DNA of 39,395 nt, taken from the IMG/VR virus record IMGVR_UViG_3300046534_000589, positions 1 through 39,395 of that record, one strand, 5' to 3'. A model generated the notes under the pieces. It was given only the letters and a program-made list of their open reading frames with translations. It made no database searches and was not told where the DNA came from. Below, piece by piece: positions 8,886-18,486 of the stretch. Numbering within the stretch: the stretch's first letter is position 1; each line of letters opens with the position of its first letter. The DNA is from a virus. The translations under genes were made by a program, and so were the position numbers.

Positions 8886-11800
8886 CTAACTACTCTGGCT
8901 GTTTTCTTCATCTGGTAATGTAACTACAACGGTTATATTTATCGAAGTACTACTTTTTCCAGAGCCAGAAGCGTCATTTACATATACTGGAATTGTAAAA
9001 GAACCATTAGTACCTCCAGTAAATCTAAGTATCTGCACATTACACGGTATTGGAAAAGAATTTGTTAGAGGTAATGGAAAATTACTAATACTTCCACTGT
9101 TTCCGTTAACAAAAGACCATGCACCTCCTGCCGGCTGTAAATTTGATTTAACCCATCTTAAGCCTTGGTCTTGAACACCCAACACAGCACCATTAATGGC
9201 ATATAAAGCTACTTGAACAAAACCACCGCTTGAGCTTAAAGTAATATCAGTAGCAGGTATAGGAGTTTGAACATTATTAACTATGTTTGATTCCATTAGT
9301 TTTGGTGTGATATTTCCTAAAAATCCACTTACAACAAAATCTTTTGAATATGAAATATCTGCCTCTATATTACTTACATTTATATAAAATTTAAATCCAT
9401 TTAAAGAACTATTATTTCTAAAGTACCTATTAACTGTATTTTTAATTAGCAATTGATTTACATTAGCGGGTAACGGAGAAACTAATGAGCCAGAAAACTC
9501 ATTTGAAATGTCAGAAACAGCAAGGTTTTCAACTTTTGTTAAGGAAATATCAGCCCCAGCCAATAAAACTCCATTAATATTTTTACAGCTAATTGTAGTT
9601 AATATCGTGTTTAATGCATCATTTTCATTATAAAAAATGTTAGCTCCTTTTTCTTGACCTGTTCCTTTAATAAATACTAGTTCAAAAGGGGAGGCTGCTG
9701 CTGCGGCTGTTGTTATGGCAGTATTTAATTCAGATATTAATCCACTAGTAGAACTTTCCCAGTATATATCTAAATTAGAATTTCTTGGTTTAACTTCCAT
9801 TACTGATAATGGATCTGGCCAAACTGGGTTATCTTGCGCTATATGCTCTGGAAGCAGCGTAAATTCTAAAGGATCACTCCAGTAACAACCTATAGCACCG
9901 TTAGTTAAATCATTACCATATGAATCAATATACACTTTGTCTCCAGCACTATATCCAAATCCTAGAGTAGTTACTTGCCAGAACATCTTTCTAGGACTAC
10001 CAGTAACATCACTACTATCTACTTTCTGTTGCATGCCGCTTGTATTCCAAGGTCCTATATTCAATCCTCTTAATCTTAACCCTGAACCACCGCCATTAGT
10101 ACTTGTTGGAATACCACCACTAGAACCAAAATTAAAAGGTTTTAATTCTATGGAAATTGTATTGTCAGCTCCAGCGTCGTGGTGAGGATTCAAAGATAGA
10201 CCAGTAACTACACCAGGACTTATTTTAATTATATCACCAACTTCATAACCGGATATTCCTCCACTCACAACTTTAATTACTAGATTAGGCTCTCTCATTG
10301 AACGCTCTAGTTTATTATCCCAATAGCTGTTTGTTTCAACAGCTGGAGTATAATCTTGAACAAGTGATCCATATTCTTGGGTGGTAGAAGTCAATTGATC
10401 TCTAAAATAAAGACCAGTTACTGTAAATGATAAAATTGCGCCAGTTCCATTTCCACCTCCACTATTTATGTATTCAAATTCATTTGAACCAGTAGCAGGC
10501 GTACCAGACGATTGAGTTAACGTTCTTGTAAAAGTATTTTTTTCGTGTAACGGAGTTGCGGACGTAACAACATTCGCGACTTGTAGAGTTGGGTAATCAA
10601 TAACCAAGTAAGGATTAGTCCCTTCATCGGTAAATTCCCTAAAAGGAACTTTATAATTAGAGTTAGCTACTGAACTAGATTTGTATCCAGAGGTAAAAGC
10701 TATTCCAGGATCTTTGCCGCCTTGAAAAGCTTGAGCATTTAATTGAGTAGCAACAACTGGTGGTGGTGGTGAATACGCTCCCCATTGAGCTTCGTTTCCA
10801 TTACCAATTGTTATTTCACCAACAAAACCAATAGCATTTTTATTTCTCCATTTTGTTTCTGGGTTTGGATATAAAGAACCATCAACTGGGCTTTTTAAAA
10901 TTATCCTATCATTAGACGAGATTTCAGCAATTGAAACAGCCATATTAGGATTTAAAGAACCTCCAGTCCAAGCTGGCAAACCCATTCCTTTTGGCCCCAT
11001 GCTAGCATCATCATCATTATCTCTACTATATATAGCGTTGCTAAAAACTATGTTATTATAATAAGCACCATAAACATTACCATATGTACTTAATCTGGCA
11101 ACATTAGGATTACTTTTTGCTTGGTATATACCTGGCGCTATAAGAACTGAAGCATCTAGTACTCTATTGGCAGAGTCATCAAAAGATACTTTACCTTCTC
11201 TATTTATACCTAAATCATTAACTTTACCTATAGCATCAACAGTGAAATAATCTAATGTGTTTTTTCTTGTATTAAATTGTTGGCTTAAAGGTAGCCACTG
11301 TTGTGCAGATACTCTAGGGTATAAAACTGAATCACTTGTTGAAAACTGTGTTTGTTCTGGCGCTACATCTTCTGTACTTATTGGTATTTTATTTATATTA
11401 TCTCCAGTTAAAGTAATATGAGACTGTAGTTTAGCTAAAGGTATGCTATATTCCGTAGTTCCAGATAAAGAATTAGGTAAATAAGCATTGTAATAATCTT
11501 CAGCTTCTTGTTTTACAACAACTTTATAACTATACCAACCTAGTGGATTAGAATTTCCAATAATCTCAATGTCTATAGTAGAAGATAAAGTTGAAAATTG
11601 AATACTTTTGTTTAAAGTTATTCTTTTATTTGAATAGTCAACTGATATTATAGCTAGAGAAAAAGGTGTAGGAGTAGTGTCTTGATCTACGCCCTTAACT
11701 ATACTTCCTATTATTATGTCGTTAGACCAATCAGCATCACTAACTTGCAATATATTAGCTAATGTCTGTTGCGTTGGCGCTGGCGTTGATGCGCAATTTA

Positions 11801-14396
11801 TAAAACCACTTCTATATAATCCAGGATAACCACCTGCGTAAGAAACTGTCTCAGGTATAGCGTTATTCCAAAACATTTTTATACTATCTCCAAACCAATT
11901 GTTTATGTTTGTTGACCTGTCTCTATATTTAGAAAAAATTGTTGATCCAGAAAAAACATCTGATGAATTTATGCTACCATTAGGGAAAACAACAGTTCCC
12001 TCATTTATAGCAGACAAAATAACATCTGAAGATCTTCCGTATTTATCTTGTAAAACAACTCCAACTTGATAATTTCTATTTTGTTTAACACTATGTGTTA
12101 TATAAGCTGCTTGTGAAGATTTATTAGAAAAGTCTTGGTCTAGTCTAAATTTTTCATTTATGCCTACATAATAGTCTAAAGTTAGAGGTGGAGTAGGTTT
12201 ATCTATAAAATTACCAAAAACAACTCTATTACCAGTAACTGACTGTGTTTTAGCTCTAATAGGTATTTTATCGTAAACTCTAACCGTATCTGCTTCTGTT
12301 AAATTTCTAAAAGGTTTTCTAGACTGATAATTGTATTTAAATATTTTTGACGAATTACCACTTATTTCTACATCTATATAACTAAACGTGTCTAACACTT
12401 TTACTTGAAGCCCATCAGACTCTTTATATAATATATCTATTTCTATTACTTTTAATTTGTCATATAATTGATTTATAATAAATTCAGACTCTATATTTAT
12501 TTCTACTTCATCTACTCTATTCTCAAAAAAAGCAACAACTGTTGAATTTGAGATAGCATCTTCTTGAGATTTTATAACGCTAAATGCTATTGTATCGTAC
12601 CTATGGTCAGCTTTTCTTGATTGAGGAGGCTGAGCGTAAGCTGCTGAAGGACTAGCTGCGCTGGGGTAACTGCTAAATGATTGTATCGGCACAATTGGAG
12701 TATCTTGTTTATTAAAAACAGTATTATTATCTGTTGAGCTAGTTAAGTAACCATCTTGTTTTGGTATAAAAGCTGGTTGAGTAAATGGAGACATTAATGA
12801 ATATTCACCATCTTCATATTTAAACCTATAAGCAAATCTAACAAATTTTTCTTTTAAAAAATCTGAATCCCCAGGCCAGTCAGACTCAAATTCTGGATTT
12901 TCTTCAGAAAAAGTTATAGCACTAGACATTATAAGCACTTTTGCATTAAACCCAGCAAACCAGCCGGGGATTGTTGAACCTACTACAATGTCATATAAGT
13001 TAGGCCTACTGGTGTTTACTACTACTGAAGCTACTTTAACGTCAGAATTTAAAGGGCCTTGATTAACTCCAGAAGAATTACCACCACCCACTGCTGAACT
13101 AATTAACATACCTTTACGAGGCTTACCATTGCAAACACACGTAAAAGCATAATTAGTGCTTTGTCTACCTGGAAAATTATCAGTTGGGTTTCTATAAAAA
13201 GGAGTACCAGAAGTTATTTGACCAACTAGTGAAGCCTCTTTAAATCTTTCAGACTTAGTGTATGATGTTGGATAATATAATTTTATATCTTTACCACTAA
13301 ACACTAAATCAGATTTTACTGTAGATTCAATTTCAAAATAAAAAGGATTGGTTGTGCTGAGAGCTTTTATTCTAATGTTTTGAGTTTGGGAAGTTGCTGC
13401 TGCGTCTGGATCAATAACTAAAAAATTACCTGGCTTTAAAGATTGGTATTTAATAGGTACATCACAATCAAAGCTGGTTATTAAAGTGGTATTTATTGGT
13501 ATTTCCACTTGCGCTCCAATTATTATTGGATTAATGCTTGAATTAAATACTGTTATAGTTTTTGTAGCAGGAACAACGTTATTGACAACAACTGAAGTTA
13601 TGTAAGAAATACCAGGACCACCAAAGCCGGTTATTTTCATTCCAGGAACAACATTGTTAACACCTGTTGCAGGGACTTCAAAAACTGTACCTCCAGCTGG
13701 TATGATTGCATTATTAGTAACACTACCGTCAGGTAAAGTAGTATGGTATTCATTTGAATGGTAGCTAGATGCTACTTCAACAGAAGTTGCATTATATAAT
13801 TTAATGCTGCTATGAAGCTGAGCAGTCTTATAAGGATAGTATTTAGCTAAAGATATTTGTTCTTCTGTTGTGTAATGAGTTGGTGTTGAGAGACCAGAAC
13901 TATTAGCTAAGTTTACATTTATTTTTCTAGGTTGGTTTCTATTGTCAGTCCAAAACAGTAATTCTTCTATTAAATTAACACCGTTTATTAAATTTGTGGT
14001 TGAAAAATTTAAAAAATTTCCATTTACCAAAACACGAGACTGACCTAGTATCAAATCATAAACATGTATAGCACAATAAGCACCAGCTGGAGCTGGATTT
14101 GATAAAGAGCCAGAAGACGAATCTGTGTAATTTGTTATATATACATATATTCTATCATTAGCGCTATCCATTAAGTTGCCTATAATTACAGCACCATCAA
14201 CAGTAGATCCATTACTAGAGGTAAAAGAGTTAAGTTTTAAATTACCTAATACATTTTCTAATGCACCAACATCAGCACCCTCTGATTTACTTACATTTAT
14301 ATTTTGAGCATCTCTATACTCGCCTTTAGATAATAATCTATCATCTAAGTCTTTATTCATTTTAGACTTGATAAAAGTATTTTGCGCTTTTGCCAT
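8886..14396 (-). CDS. Very large tail stabilization-like structural protein, 1836 aa
   Basis: At about 5.5 kb this is the largest complete gene in the window. Its N-terminus (MAKAQNTFIKSKMNKDLDDR, then LLSKGEYRDAQNINVS and VGALENVLGN) is a signature I recognise from tail stabilization or structural proteins in marine phage contigs. The rest is a long series of beta-strand segments rich in Asn, Ser, Thr, Gly and Val, with at least two copies of a Y-x-x-G-D strand module (SGYEVGDIIKI and FGYSAGDKVYI). The C-terminus resembles repeated immunoglobulin-like beta sandwiches ending in a TFTIPVYV-type strand and an SSTSINITVVVTLP strand. No enzymatic motif was seen. It follows the 399-aa connector-like gene by 6 bp. 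It is far longer than T7 gp12-type tubular proteins, so extra surface or adhesion domains are likely. Confidence 0.75.
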   Translation of the reverse strand: MAKAQNTFIKSKMNKDLDDRLLSKGEYRDAQNINVSKSEGADVGALENVLGNLKLNSFTSSNGSTVDGAVIIGNLMDSANDRIYVYITNYTDSSSGSLSNPAPAGAYCAIHVYDLILGQSRVLVNGNFLNFSTTNLINGVNLIEELLFWTDNRNQPRKINVNLANSSGLSTPTHYTTEEQISLAKYYPYKTAQLHSSIKLYNATSVEVASSYHSNEYHTTLPDGSVTNNAIIPAGGTVFEVPATGVNNVVPGMKITGFGGPGISYITSVVVNNVVPATKTITVFNSSINPIIIGAQVEIPINTTLITSFDCDVPIKYQSLKPGNFLVIDPDAAATSQTQNIRIKALSTTNPFYFEIESTVKSDLVFSGKDIKLYYPTSYTKSERFKEASLVGQITSGTPFYRNPTDNFPGRQSTNYAFTCVCNGKPRKGMLISSAVGGGNSSGVNQGPLNSDVKVASVVVNTSRPNLYDIVVGSTIPGWFAGFNAKVLIMSSAITFSEENPEFESDWPGDSDFLKEKFVRFAYRFKYEDGEYSLMSPFTQPAFIPKQDGYLTSSTDNNTVFNKQDTPIVPIQSFSSYPSAASPSAAYAQPPQSRKADHRYDTIAFSVIKSQEDAISNSTVVAFFENRVDEVEINIESEFIINQLYDKLKVIEIDILYKESDGLQVKVLDTFSYIDVEISGNSSKIFKYNYQSRKPFRNLTEADTVRVYDKIPIRAKTQSVTGNRVVFGNFIDKPTPPLTLDYYVGINEKFRLDQDFSNKSSQAAYITHSVKQNRNYQVGVVLQDKYGRSSDVILSAINEGTVVFPNGSINSSDVFSGSTIFSKYRDRSTNINNWFGDSIKMFWNNAIPETVSYAGGYPGLYRSGFINCASTPAPTQQTLANILQVSDADWSNDIIIGSIVKGVDQDTTPTPFSLAIISVDYSNKRITLNKSIQFSTLSSTIDIEIIGNSNPLGWYSYKVVVKQEAEDYYNAYLPNSLSGTTEYSIPLAKLQSHITLTGDNINKIPISTEDVAPEQTQFSTSDSVLYPRVSAQQWLPLSQQFNTRKNTLDYFTVDAIGKVNDLGINREGKVSFDDSANRVLDASVLIAPGIYQAKSNPNVARLSTYGNVYGAYYNNIVFSNAIYSRDNDDDASMGPKGMGLPAWTGGSLNPNMAVSIAEISSNDRIILKSPVDGSLYPNPETKWRNKNAIGFVGEITIGNGNEAQWGAYSPPPPVVATQLNAQAFQGGKDPGIAFTSGYKSSSVANSNYKVPFREFTDEGTNPYLVIDYPTLQVANVVTSATPLHEKNTFTRTLTQSSGTPATGSNEFEYINSGGGNGTGAILSFTVTGLYFRDQLTSTTQEYGSLVQDYTPAVETNSYWDNKLERSMREPNLVIKVVSGGISGYEVGDIIKISPGVVTGLSLNPHHDAGADNTISIELKPFNFGSSGGIPTSTNGGGSGLRLRGLNIGPWNTSGMQQKVDSSDVTGSPRKMFWQVTTLGFGYSAGDKVYIDSYGNDLTNGAIGCYWSDPLEFTLLPEHIAQDNPVWPDPLSVMEVKPRNSNLDIYWESSTSGLISELNTAITTAAAAASPFELVFIKGTGQEKGANIFYNENDALNTILTTISCKNINGVLLAGADISLTKVENLAVSDISNEFSGSLVSPLPANVNQLLIKNTVNRYFRNNSSLNGFKFYINVSNIEADISYSKDFVVSGFLGNITPKLMESNIVNNVQTPIPATDITLSSSGGFVQVALYAINGAVLGVQDQGLRWVKSNLQPAGGAWSFVNGNSGSISNFPLPLTNSFPIPCNVQILRFTGGTNGSFTIPVYVNDASGSGKSSTSINITVVVTLPDEENSQSS

Positions 14397-14402
14397 TTAA
14401 TT

Positions 14403-15602
14403 CTAGTGTTTAATCCATTTAGACTTACCTCTCATAACTTGAGTAAATTCACCTAATTTTATATTACTTAATCTTATTTTCGCATTTCTTAATTTAGCAG
14501 ATTTTTCTTTTTTAAATCTTTGAACTATGTATTCTGGTGTCTTTGGGCGATAAGCTATAATATTGTATACCATGTAAGCATATAATGCATCCTCGGCCAT
14601 CTTAGGTATCTTAGTATCCTCATCATAACCAAGTCCATCAGATATATATTCTAGCAGTATTAACCTATTGGCTAAGTCACTACTAAACGAAAATACTCCA
14701 CGTCTTTCGTCTATTGTAAACCATCCATTTTTTTGAGATATTTGAGGATCTAGCCCGTATCTTTGTCCATACGCCATTTTCCACCAATCCCAGCCATTAA
14801 CATTAGCATTGCTATTTACATTAGCTAAAGTTTCATTGCCACTTATGTTGTTACTGTTAGAAGATCTCCACCTACCGTTAACTAGGGACTGTTTAGATTC
14901 TAAAGCATTACCATAAAAATCTTGCGTAGGTATCCCACTAGAGTCTTGTAATGGTGTGAAAGTAGGGTTTGAAGTTAGAGTTGTAGGGTATATTATATGT
15001 TTAACACCAGCACCATCAACCCAAGATAATTGAACGTAATTAACATAGTCTTGTGGCAGAACTAAAGATAAGCTAGGTGGTATAGTTAATTCTTGAGATT
15101 TAACACTTCTTAAAGTGTCGTAGCTAAATTCTTGTAAACCTCTTTTGGCATGGAATACCACATCGGATCTTTTTGTTCTAGGTATTAACTTGTCAGTACC
15201 AACATATATAATCATGAAATTATTAATAATATCTTTTAAATCAACATATTCATAATTTTTATAATTATCCCATAGCGAAGAATTAATTAATTTAATTTCT
15301 ACTATAGAAGTGCTTGGAACCGCAGTACCTGCAGAAACTAAAGAAACGCTTTGAGTTCTTACTCCTCTATCAACGGTAGTACTTAAAGTTGCAGTTATTT
15401 TATAAGGATCTAAAGTTGGATATTGCTCTACGTTGTCTATATATATTTTAAAATTATTTACAGAAGTTGCTGTATCTGTAGCATTCCATATTAAAGGAGT
15501 TAAAGTATTGGGCCATGTAAAGTTATTTGTAGCGTTACCGTTAGGCGTGTATACTACAGATCCTTCGTAATATTCTGAACTAGTTTGTTTTATTAAACCC
15601 AT
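14403..15602 (-). CDS. Head-to-tail connector / tail tubular protein A-like
   Basis: This 399-aa protein has a beta-rich N-terminus with a T-W-x-N start (residues 1-130). A mixed core then carries FHAKRGLQEFSYDTLRSVKS, LTIPPSLSLVLPQDYVNYVQ and LSWVDGAGVKHIIYP. That block matches what I know of tail tubular A (gp11-like) or connector proteins in marine podovirus-like and crAss-like contigs. The C-terminus is helical and basic (about 330-399, including RFKKEKSAKLRNAKIR and ending RGKSKWIKH), the usual helical bundle side of a connector ring subunit. It sits directly after another connector-like gene (3 bp gap) and before the giant stabilization-like protein, as expected for a head-to-tail joining module. 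Moderately sure of the role. Confidence 0.7.
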   Translation of the reverse strand: MGLIKQTSSEYYEGSVVYTPNGNATNNFTWPNTLTPLIWNATDTATSVNNFKIYIDNVEQYPTLDPYKITATLSTTVDRGVRTQSVSLVSAGTAVPSTSIVEIKLINSSLWDNYKNYEYVDLKDIINNFMIIYVGTDKLIPRTKRSDVVFHAKRGLQEFSYDTLRSVKSQELTIPPSLSLVLPQDYVNYVQLSWVDGAGVKHIIYPTTLTSNPTFTPLQDSSGIPTQDFYGNALESKQSLVNGRWRSSNSNNISGNETLANVNSNANVNGWDWWKMAYGQRYGLDPQISQKNGWFTIDERRGVFSFSSDLANRLILLEYISDGLGYDEDTKIPKMAEDALYAYMVYNIIAYRPKTPEYIVQRFKKEKSAKLRNAKIRLSNIKLGEFTQVMRGKSKWIKH

Positions 15603-15605
15603 AAT

Positions 15606-16730
15606 TTATTTCTTTGAATTTGTTTCTTCTATTTGCTGCAACCCACTAGCCGCTTGAATTATTTGAGTGTCTTTTATTATTAAACCAGCGTATTTTAAAA
15701 CACCTAGTATAGTCTCTGTTTGCTGGCTTTCACTTATTTCAAATTGAATAGAACCTTGACCAGTACCACTCATTAAATTAGCCTCTGTAAGTGTTATTAT
15801 AATATTAATAGAAGGTGAACCTGTAATAAAAGAATTTGTTGCAATAGTTATAGTATCTCCAACAGCGTAGTTTTTACCAGATAACGTTACATTTATAAAA
15901 GTATTAGTGTTTGTTAGTGTTACTGCACCAGTTCCATTTACTGTAAAATTTATTTCCGCTCCAGTGCCACTACCATTTGTTTGAAAAGTTAAATTTCCAG
16001 TGCCAGCAGCTCCTTGAGTTAAAGGATAGCTAATAGAGGTTGCTGGTGCAACGGCGCCAGCAGCACTTCCAATTAAATTAGTTGAAGAAGTTAAAGAAGC
16101 TACAGCTAAACCGCTAGGTACATATAAATTAGAATCGTATATATACTGTCCTAAACTACCTATAGTAAAACCCCACCTGGCATCTAATGGTTTTCTTATG
16201 TAATTAAATTCTACATCATCATTAGAAGGTGTGGAATTTAAGCTAGGATATACAGTTATTTTGTTAGCGGCATAAACACCTATAGGAAAATTTAAACTAG
16301 GCTGTAGTAAAGGAGATTTTGTTTGTAGATAATACTGTTTTTTACCCATCAACTCTATTTGAGGTGAGCCATTAGCTTTAGAATAAACTACACTACCCAT
16401 TCTATGAACTGGAGATGAATTTGAGCTAGCGTCTTTGATTGGTTCTAAATATGTTACAGAGCTATCTGTATTTACTACGTGAGAACTAGCCTTAGCCGTT
16501 TCATCAAAAGTTTGAAACTCTTCATAAGTATGATCCATTCTTGACGCATACTCCACGTCTGTTTTTGGCATTCGTAAAAATTGGTTGTAGTCTTCAAAAA
16601 ACTTTTCAAAAGTTTCTAATTGAACTTGTGTAGCTAATTTATTAAACTCATCAGGAGTTAAATAACCACGTTGTTCTTTATTAAGAATACTTAATACTGT
16701 AGTGTATACCGTGTTTACGTTTATTGCCAT
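15606..16730 (-). CDS. Head-tail joining structural protein, 374 aa (start revised)
   Basis: The longest frame opens at 16769, but that ATG lies in the loop and stem of an intrinsic terminator (16743-16773) and would add MVLSPPFFFKNIK, read from the terminator itself. The start is better placed at ATG 16730 (MAINVNTVYTTVLSILNKEQ). The N-terminal 60 residues (LNKEQRGYLTPDEFNKLATQ, then LETFEKFFEDYNQ) are a helical block I recall from neck or adaptor proteins of marine podovirus-like contigs. The middle holds a beta insert with a Gly/Thr-rich strand module (SGKNYAVGDTITI). The C-terminus is helical (ILGVLKYAGLIIKDTQIIQA). It is followed by the 399-aa connector-like gene with a 3-bp gap. The exact position in the neck is unknown. 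Confidence 0.7.
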   Translation of the reverse strand: MAINVNTVYTTVLSILNKEQRGYLTPDEFNKLATQVQLETFEKFFEDYNQFLRMPKTDVEYASRMDHTYEEFQTFDETAKASSHVVNTDSSVTYLEPIKDASSNSSPVHRMGSVVYSKANGSPQIELMGKKQYYLQTKSPLLQPSLNFPIGVYAANKITVYPSLNSTPSNDDVEFNYIRKPLDARWGFTIGSLGQYIYDSNLYVPSGLAVASLTSSTNLIGSAAGAVAPATSISYPLTQGAAGTGNLTFQTNGSGTGAEINFTVNGTGAVTLTNTNTFINVTLSGKNYAVGDTITIATNSFITGSPSINIIITLTEANLMSGTGQGSIQFEISESQQTETILGVLKYAGLIIKDTQIIQAASGLQQIEETNSKK

Positions 16731-16742
16731 TTTAATATTTTT

Positions 16743-16773
16743 AAAAAAAAAGGGTGGCGATAAAACCACCCTT
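16743..16773 (-). terminator. Intrinsic terminator after the conserved 261-aa gene
   Basis: On the minus strand an 8-bp stem AAGGGTGG / CCACCCTT closes an 8-base loop (TTTTATCG) and runs directly into about nine T. This is a textbook rho-independent terminator. It lies between the stop at 16789 and the start at 16730, dividing the head block from the tail block. Confidence 0.88.
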
Positions 16774-16788
16774 GTTTATAATCACTTG

Positions 16789-17574
16789 TTATTTTACTTT
16801 TTTATTTATAGATTTGTAAACCTCAAGTCCTTCGTCTGTTTTAAACCACGCAGCCATTGCTGAATAAGGGTTTTCGTCAAAAGGTACAGTCATTAGTTTA
16901 CGACCATTAGATGTCCATTTAAATGTTCTTTGATCATCGGCTAAAGAAATTATATTTTTTTCTGTAGCTACAATAGCAAAGTTTCTTAATACAACATTTT
17001 CGTCTTGAGATAATTCCATAAAAAGATTTGGTTGTTCTTTAGCAAATAATAATAAATCTCTTTTTAGCTCTTTAGAACTTAATTTACCTACACTAGAACC
17101 TTTTTCAACTCTTAATATAGCCTCTGCTTGGTCAATATCCATTTCGTAAGCCATATTCATAGCGGCTAACTCCATCTCTAACCAATCATGCTGGTCAGAT
17201 GCTTCTTGTTTTTGATCATGCTCAGTAAATATTAATCCTCTATGAGGGTGTTTTTCTAAAAACTCTTGTAAGTTTCTTTTTTCTTTAGGAACCATTAAGT
17301 GTCCCATTTCAAACATTATATGCTTTAAAGTAACATTACCTTTTTGCTCATCAACAAAAATACTTTTATGATTTGTTGCATATCTTAATTCTCTTTCATA
17401 ACCAACTTTAGAATCAAACCATACTAAAGGGTATTTAGCAGAGTGTCTTGAAGGTAAAGTATATGTAAGAGGATTTTTATTTCTTAATAGATAGTAATTT
17501 CTATCTTTATATTCCCAAGTTTTTTCTTTAGACTCTTGTTTGGGTGCATGAGCTTTTTTTTCTTTTGTTTCCAT
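16789..17574 (-). CDS. Conserved phage protein of unknown function in the capsid block, 261 aa
   Basis: I recognise the style of this protein from many marine phage contigs (YYLLRNKNPLTYTLPSRHSA, FVDEQKGNVTLKHIMFE, then LQEFLEKHPHRGLIFTEHD) but know of no established function. The N-terminal 20 residues are Lys/Glu-rich and disordered. The middle is mixed alpha/beta and the second half helical, including an ELKRDLLLFAKEQPNLF segment. The C-terminus is MTVPFDENPYSAMAAWFKTD followed by a short helix. No membrane segment or catalytic signature is visible. A strong terminator follows it. Its leader is an ATATT pentamer run nearly identical to that before the scaffold-like gene, so the two may be translated under similar control. 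A head-completion or assembly role is a guess from position. Confidence 0.7.
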   Translation of the reverse strand: METKEKKAHAPKQESKEKTWEYKDRNYYLLRNKNPLTYTLPSRHSAKYPLVWFDSKVGYERELRYATNHKSIFVDEQKGNVTLKHIMFEMGHLMVPKEKRNLQEFLEKHPHRGLIFTEHDQKQEASDQHDWLEMELAAMNMAYEMDIDQAEAILRVEKGSSVGKLSSKELKRDLLLFAKEQPNLFMELSQDENVVLRNFAIVATEKNIISLADDQRTFKWTSNGRKLMTVPFDENPYSAMAAWFKTDEGLEVYKSINKKVK

Positions 17575-17598
17575 AATATAATATAATATAATAATTAA
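17575..17598 (-). promoter_or_regulatory. ATATT pentamer leader before the 261-aa gene
   Basis: TTAATTATT is followed by three ATATT units and ATG on the minus strand: the scaffold-gene leader plus one pentamer. No Shine-Dalgarno motif. Confidence 0.6.
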
Positions 17599-17609
17599 AA
17601 ATTGGTTAT

Positions 17610-18047
17610 TTAAGTTGAAGTAACTTTTGTGTATTCACTAGTTGCTATACTAATAGGAACAGGGATACTAAATGTATCAGGATTTTGACCACTTGTGCCA
17701 CTATAAACTATAGGTCCATTTATAACACCACTTAAACCAGCACTAGATGATATTGCTGACCAAAACACGTTTTTGAATTCTGATGCAGAAAGCTGAAAAT
17801 CAGGCCTATTGCTAGGTGCTGTGTAGGCTATAACTTTACTTGCCATAGCTAAATCACTAGTTCCGTCTGCAATTATTGACAACGGTGTATAAAGAATTTT
17901 TACTATGAAAGTAGTTCCAACGAACAAAATATCAATTGTAGAAACATTATCGCAGCTAATTAGATTAATATAATTATCAAAATCAACTCTATACGGGGTT
18001 AACGTTGCCCCATCTCCAATTCTAACTCCTAAATTTAAATAACCCAT
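17610..18047 (-). CDS. Minor capsid or decoration-like protein, paralogue of the 117-aa neighbour
   Basis: A 145-residue beta-rich protein starting MGYLNLGVRIGDGATLTPYR. Its second half (SKVIAYTAPSNRPDFQLSAS, then EFKNVFWSAISSSAG and GPIVYS) aligns with the second half of the 117-aa protein just upstream: K-x-I-x-Y-T, F-x-L-[ST], a central amphipathic helix and G-P-I-V. The two are therefore likely diverged duplicates. It lies just downstream of a strong terminator, so it is either reached by read-through or has its own promoter. Position next to the major capsid gene suggests a capsid decoration or head-surface protein; that is inference. Confidence 0.65.
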   Translation of the reverse strand: MGYLNLGVRIGDGATLTPYRVDFDNYINLISCDNVSTIDILFVGTTFIVKILYTPLSIIADGTSDLAMASKVIAYTAPSNRPDFQLSASEFKNVFWSAISSSAGLSGVINGPIVYSGTSGQNPDTFSIPVPISIATSEYTKVTST

Positions 18048-18060
18048 TTGTTTTTTATTT

Positions 18061-18089
18061 AAAAAAAGACCCCGCCGAAGCGGGATCTT
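18061..18089 (-). terminator. Strong UUCG intrinsic terminator downstream of the major capsid unit
   Basis: On the minus strand a 10-bp stem (AAGATCCCGC / GCGGGGTCTT, one G-T wobble) closes a TTCG tetraloop and is followed by seven T. It is one of the few GC-rich spots in the window. It lies after the major capsid and 117-aa genes, so it probably defines the 3' end of an abundant capsid transcript. Confidence 0.93.
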
Positions 18090-18103
18090 AAGTATAACCT
18101 TGA

Positions 18104-18457
18104 TTAAGTTAAAACTGTTGAAAGCTTTAATGTAACTTCAGGTGTTATAGTACCTACTAGCATTCCAGTAGATGTAACTTTTTGTTCAACAATTGGTCCA
18201 ACTAATGCTGGTCCACTTGTTCCCATTGCTAAGCTAAACGCTTCTGCAAATTCAGCTAAATATTGAGCTTCAGTTAAAACAAAAGAGTTAGATCCGCCTT
18301 TGGTATAAACAATATTAGCTTTCGCTAAATAATCGTCTTTCATAACAAGTGCATAAGTAACATCAATTGTAAGCGTGTTAGCTGATATTGCTGCTGTAAG
18401 TTGTAATACGCCTTCGGCCATTACAACTTGATTTTGTGTGATTTTTAATAAACCCAT
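18104..18457 (-). CDS. Small capsid-associated protein, 117 aa
   Basis: A small beta-rich protein immediately downstream of the major capsid gene (29-bp gap), beginning MGLLKITQNQVVMAEGVLQL. Its core KANIVYTKGGSNSFVLTEAQ is followed by a helix (YLAEFAEAFSLAMG) and a GPIV strand, a pattern repeated in the 145-aa protein on the other side of the terminator. No signal peptide, membrane segment or catalytic motif. Size and placement fit a capsid decoration or cement protein, made at levels close to the major capsid protein because both precede the same terminator. I cannot name the family. Confidence 0.65.
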   Translation of the reverse strand: MGLLKITQNQVVMAEGVLQLTAAISANTLTIDVTYALVMKDDYLAKANIVYTKGGSNSFVLTEAQYLAEFAEAFSLAMGTSGPALVGPIVEQKVTSTGMLVGTITPEVTLKLSTVLT

Positions 18458-18486
18458 TTTCTTATTTTTTAAATGTTAATAATTAA

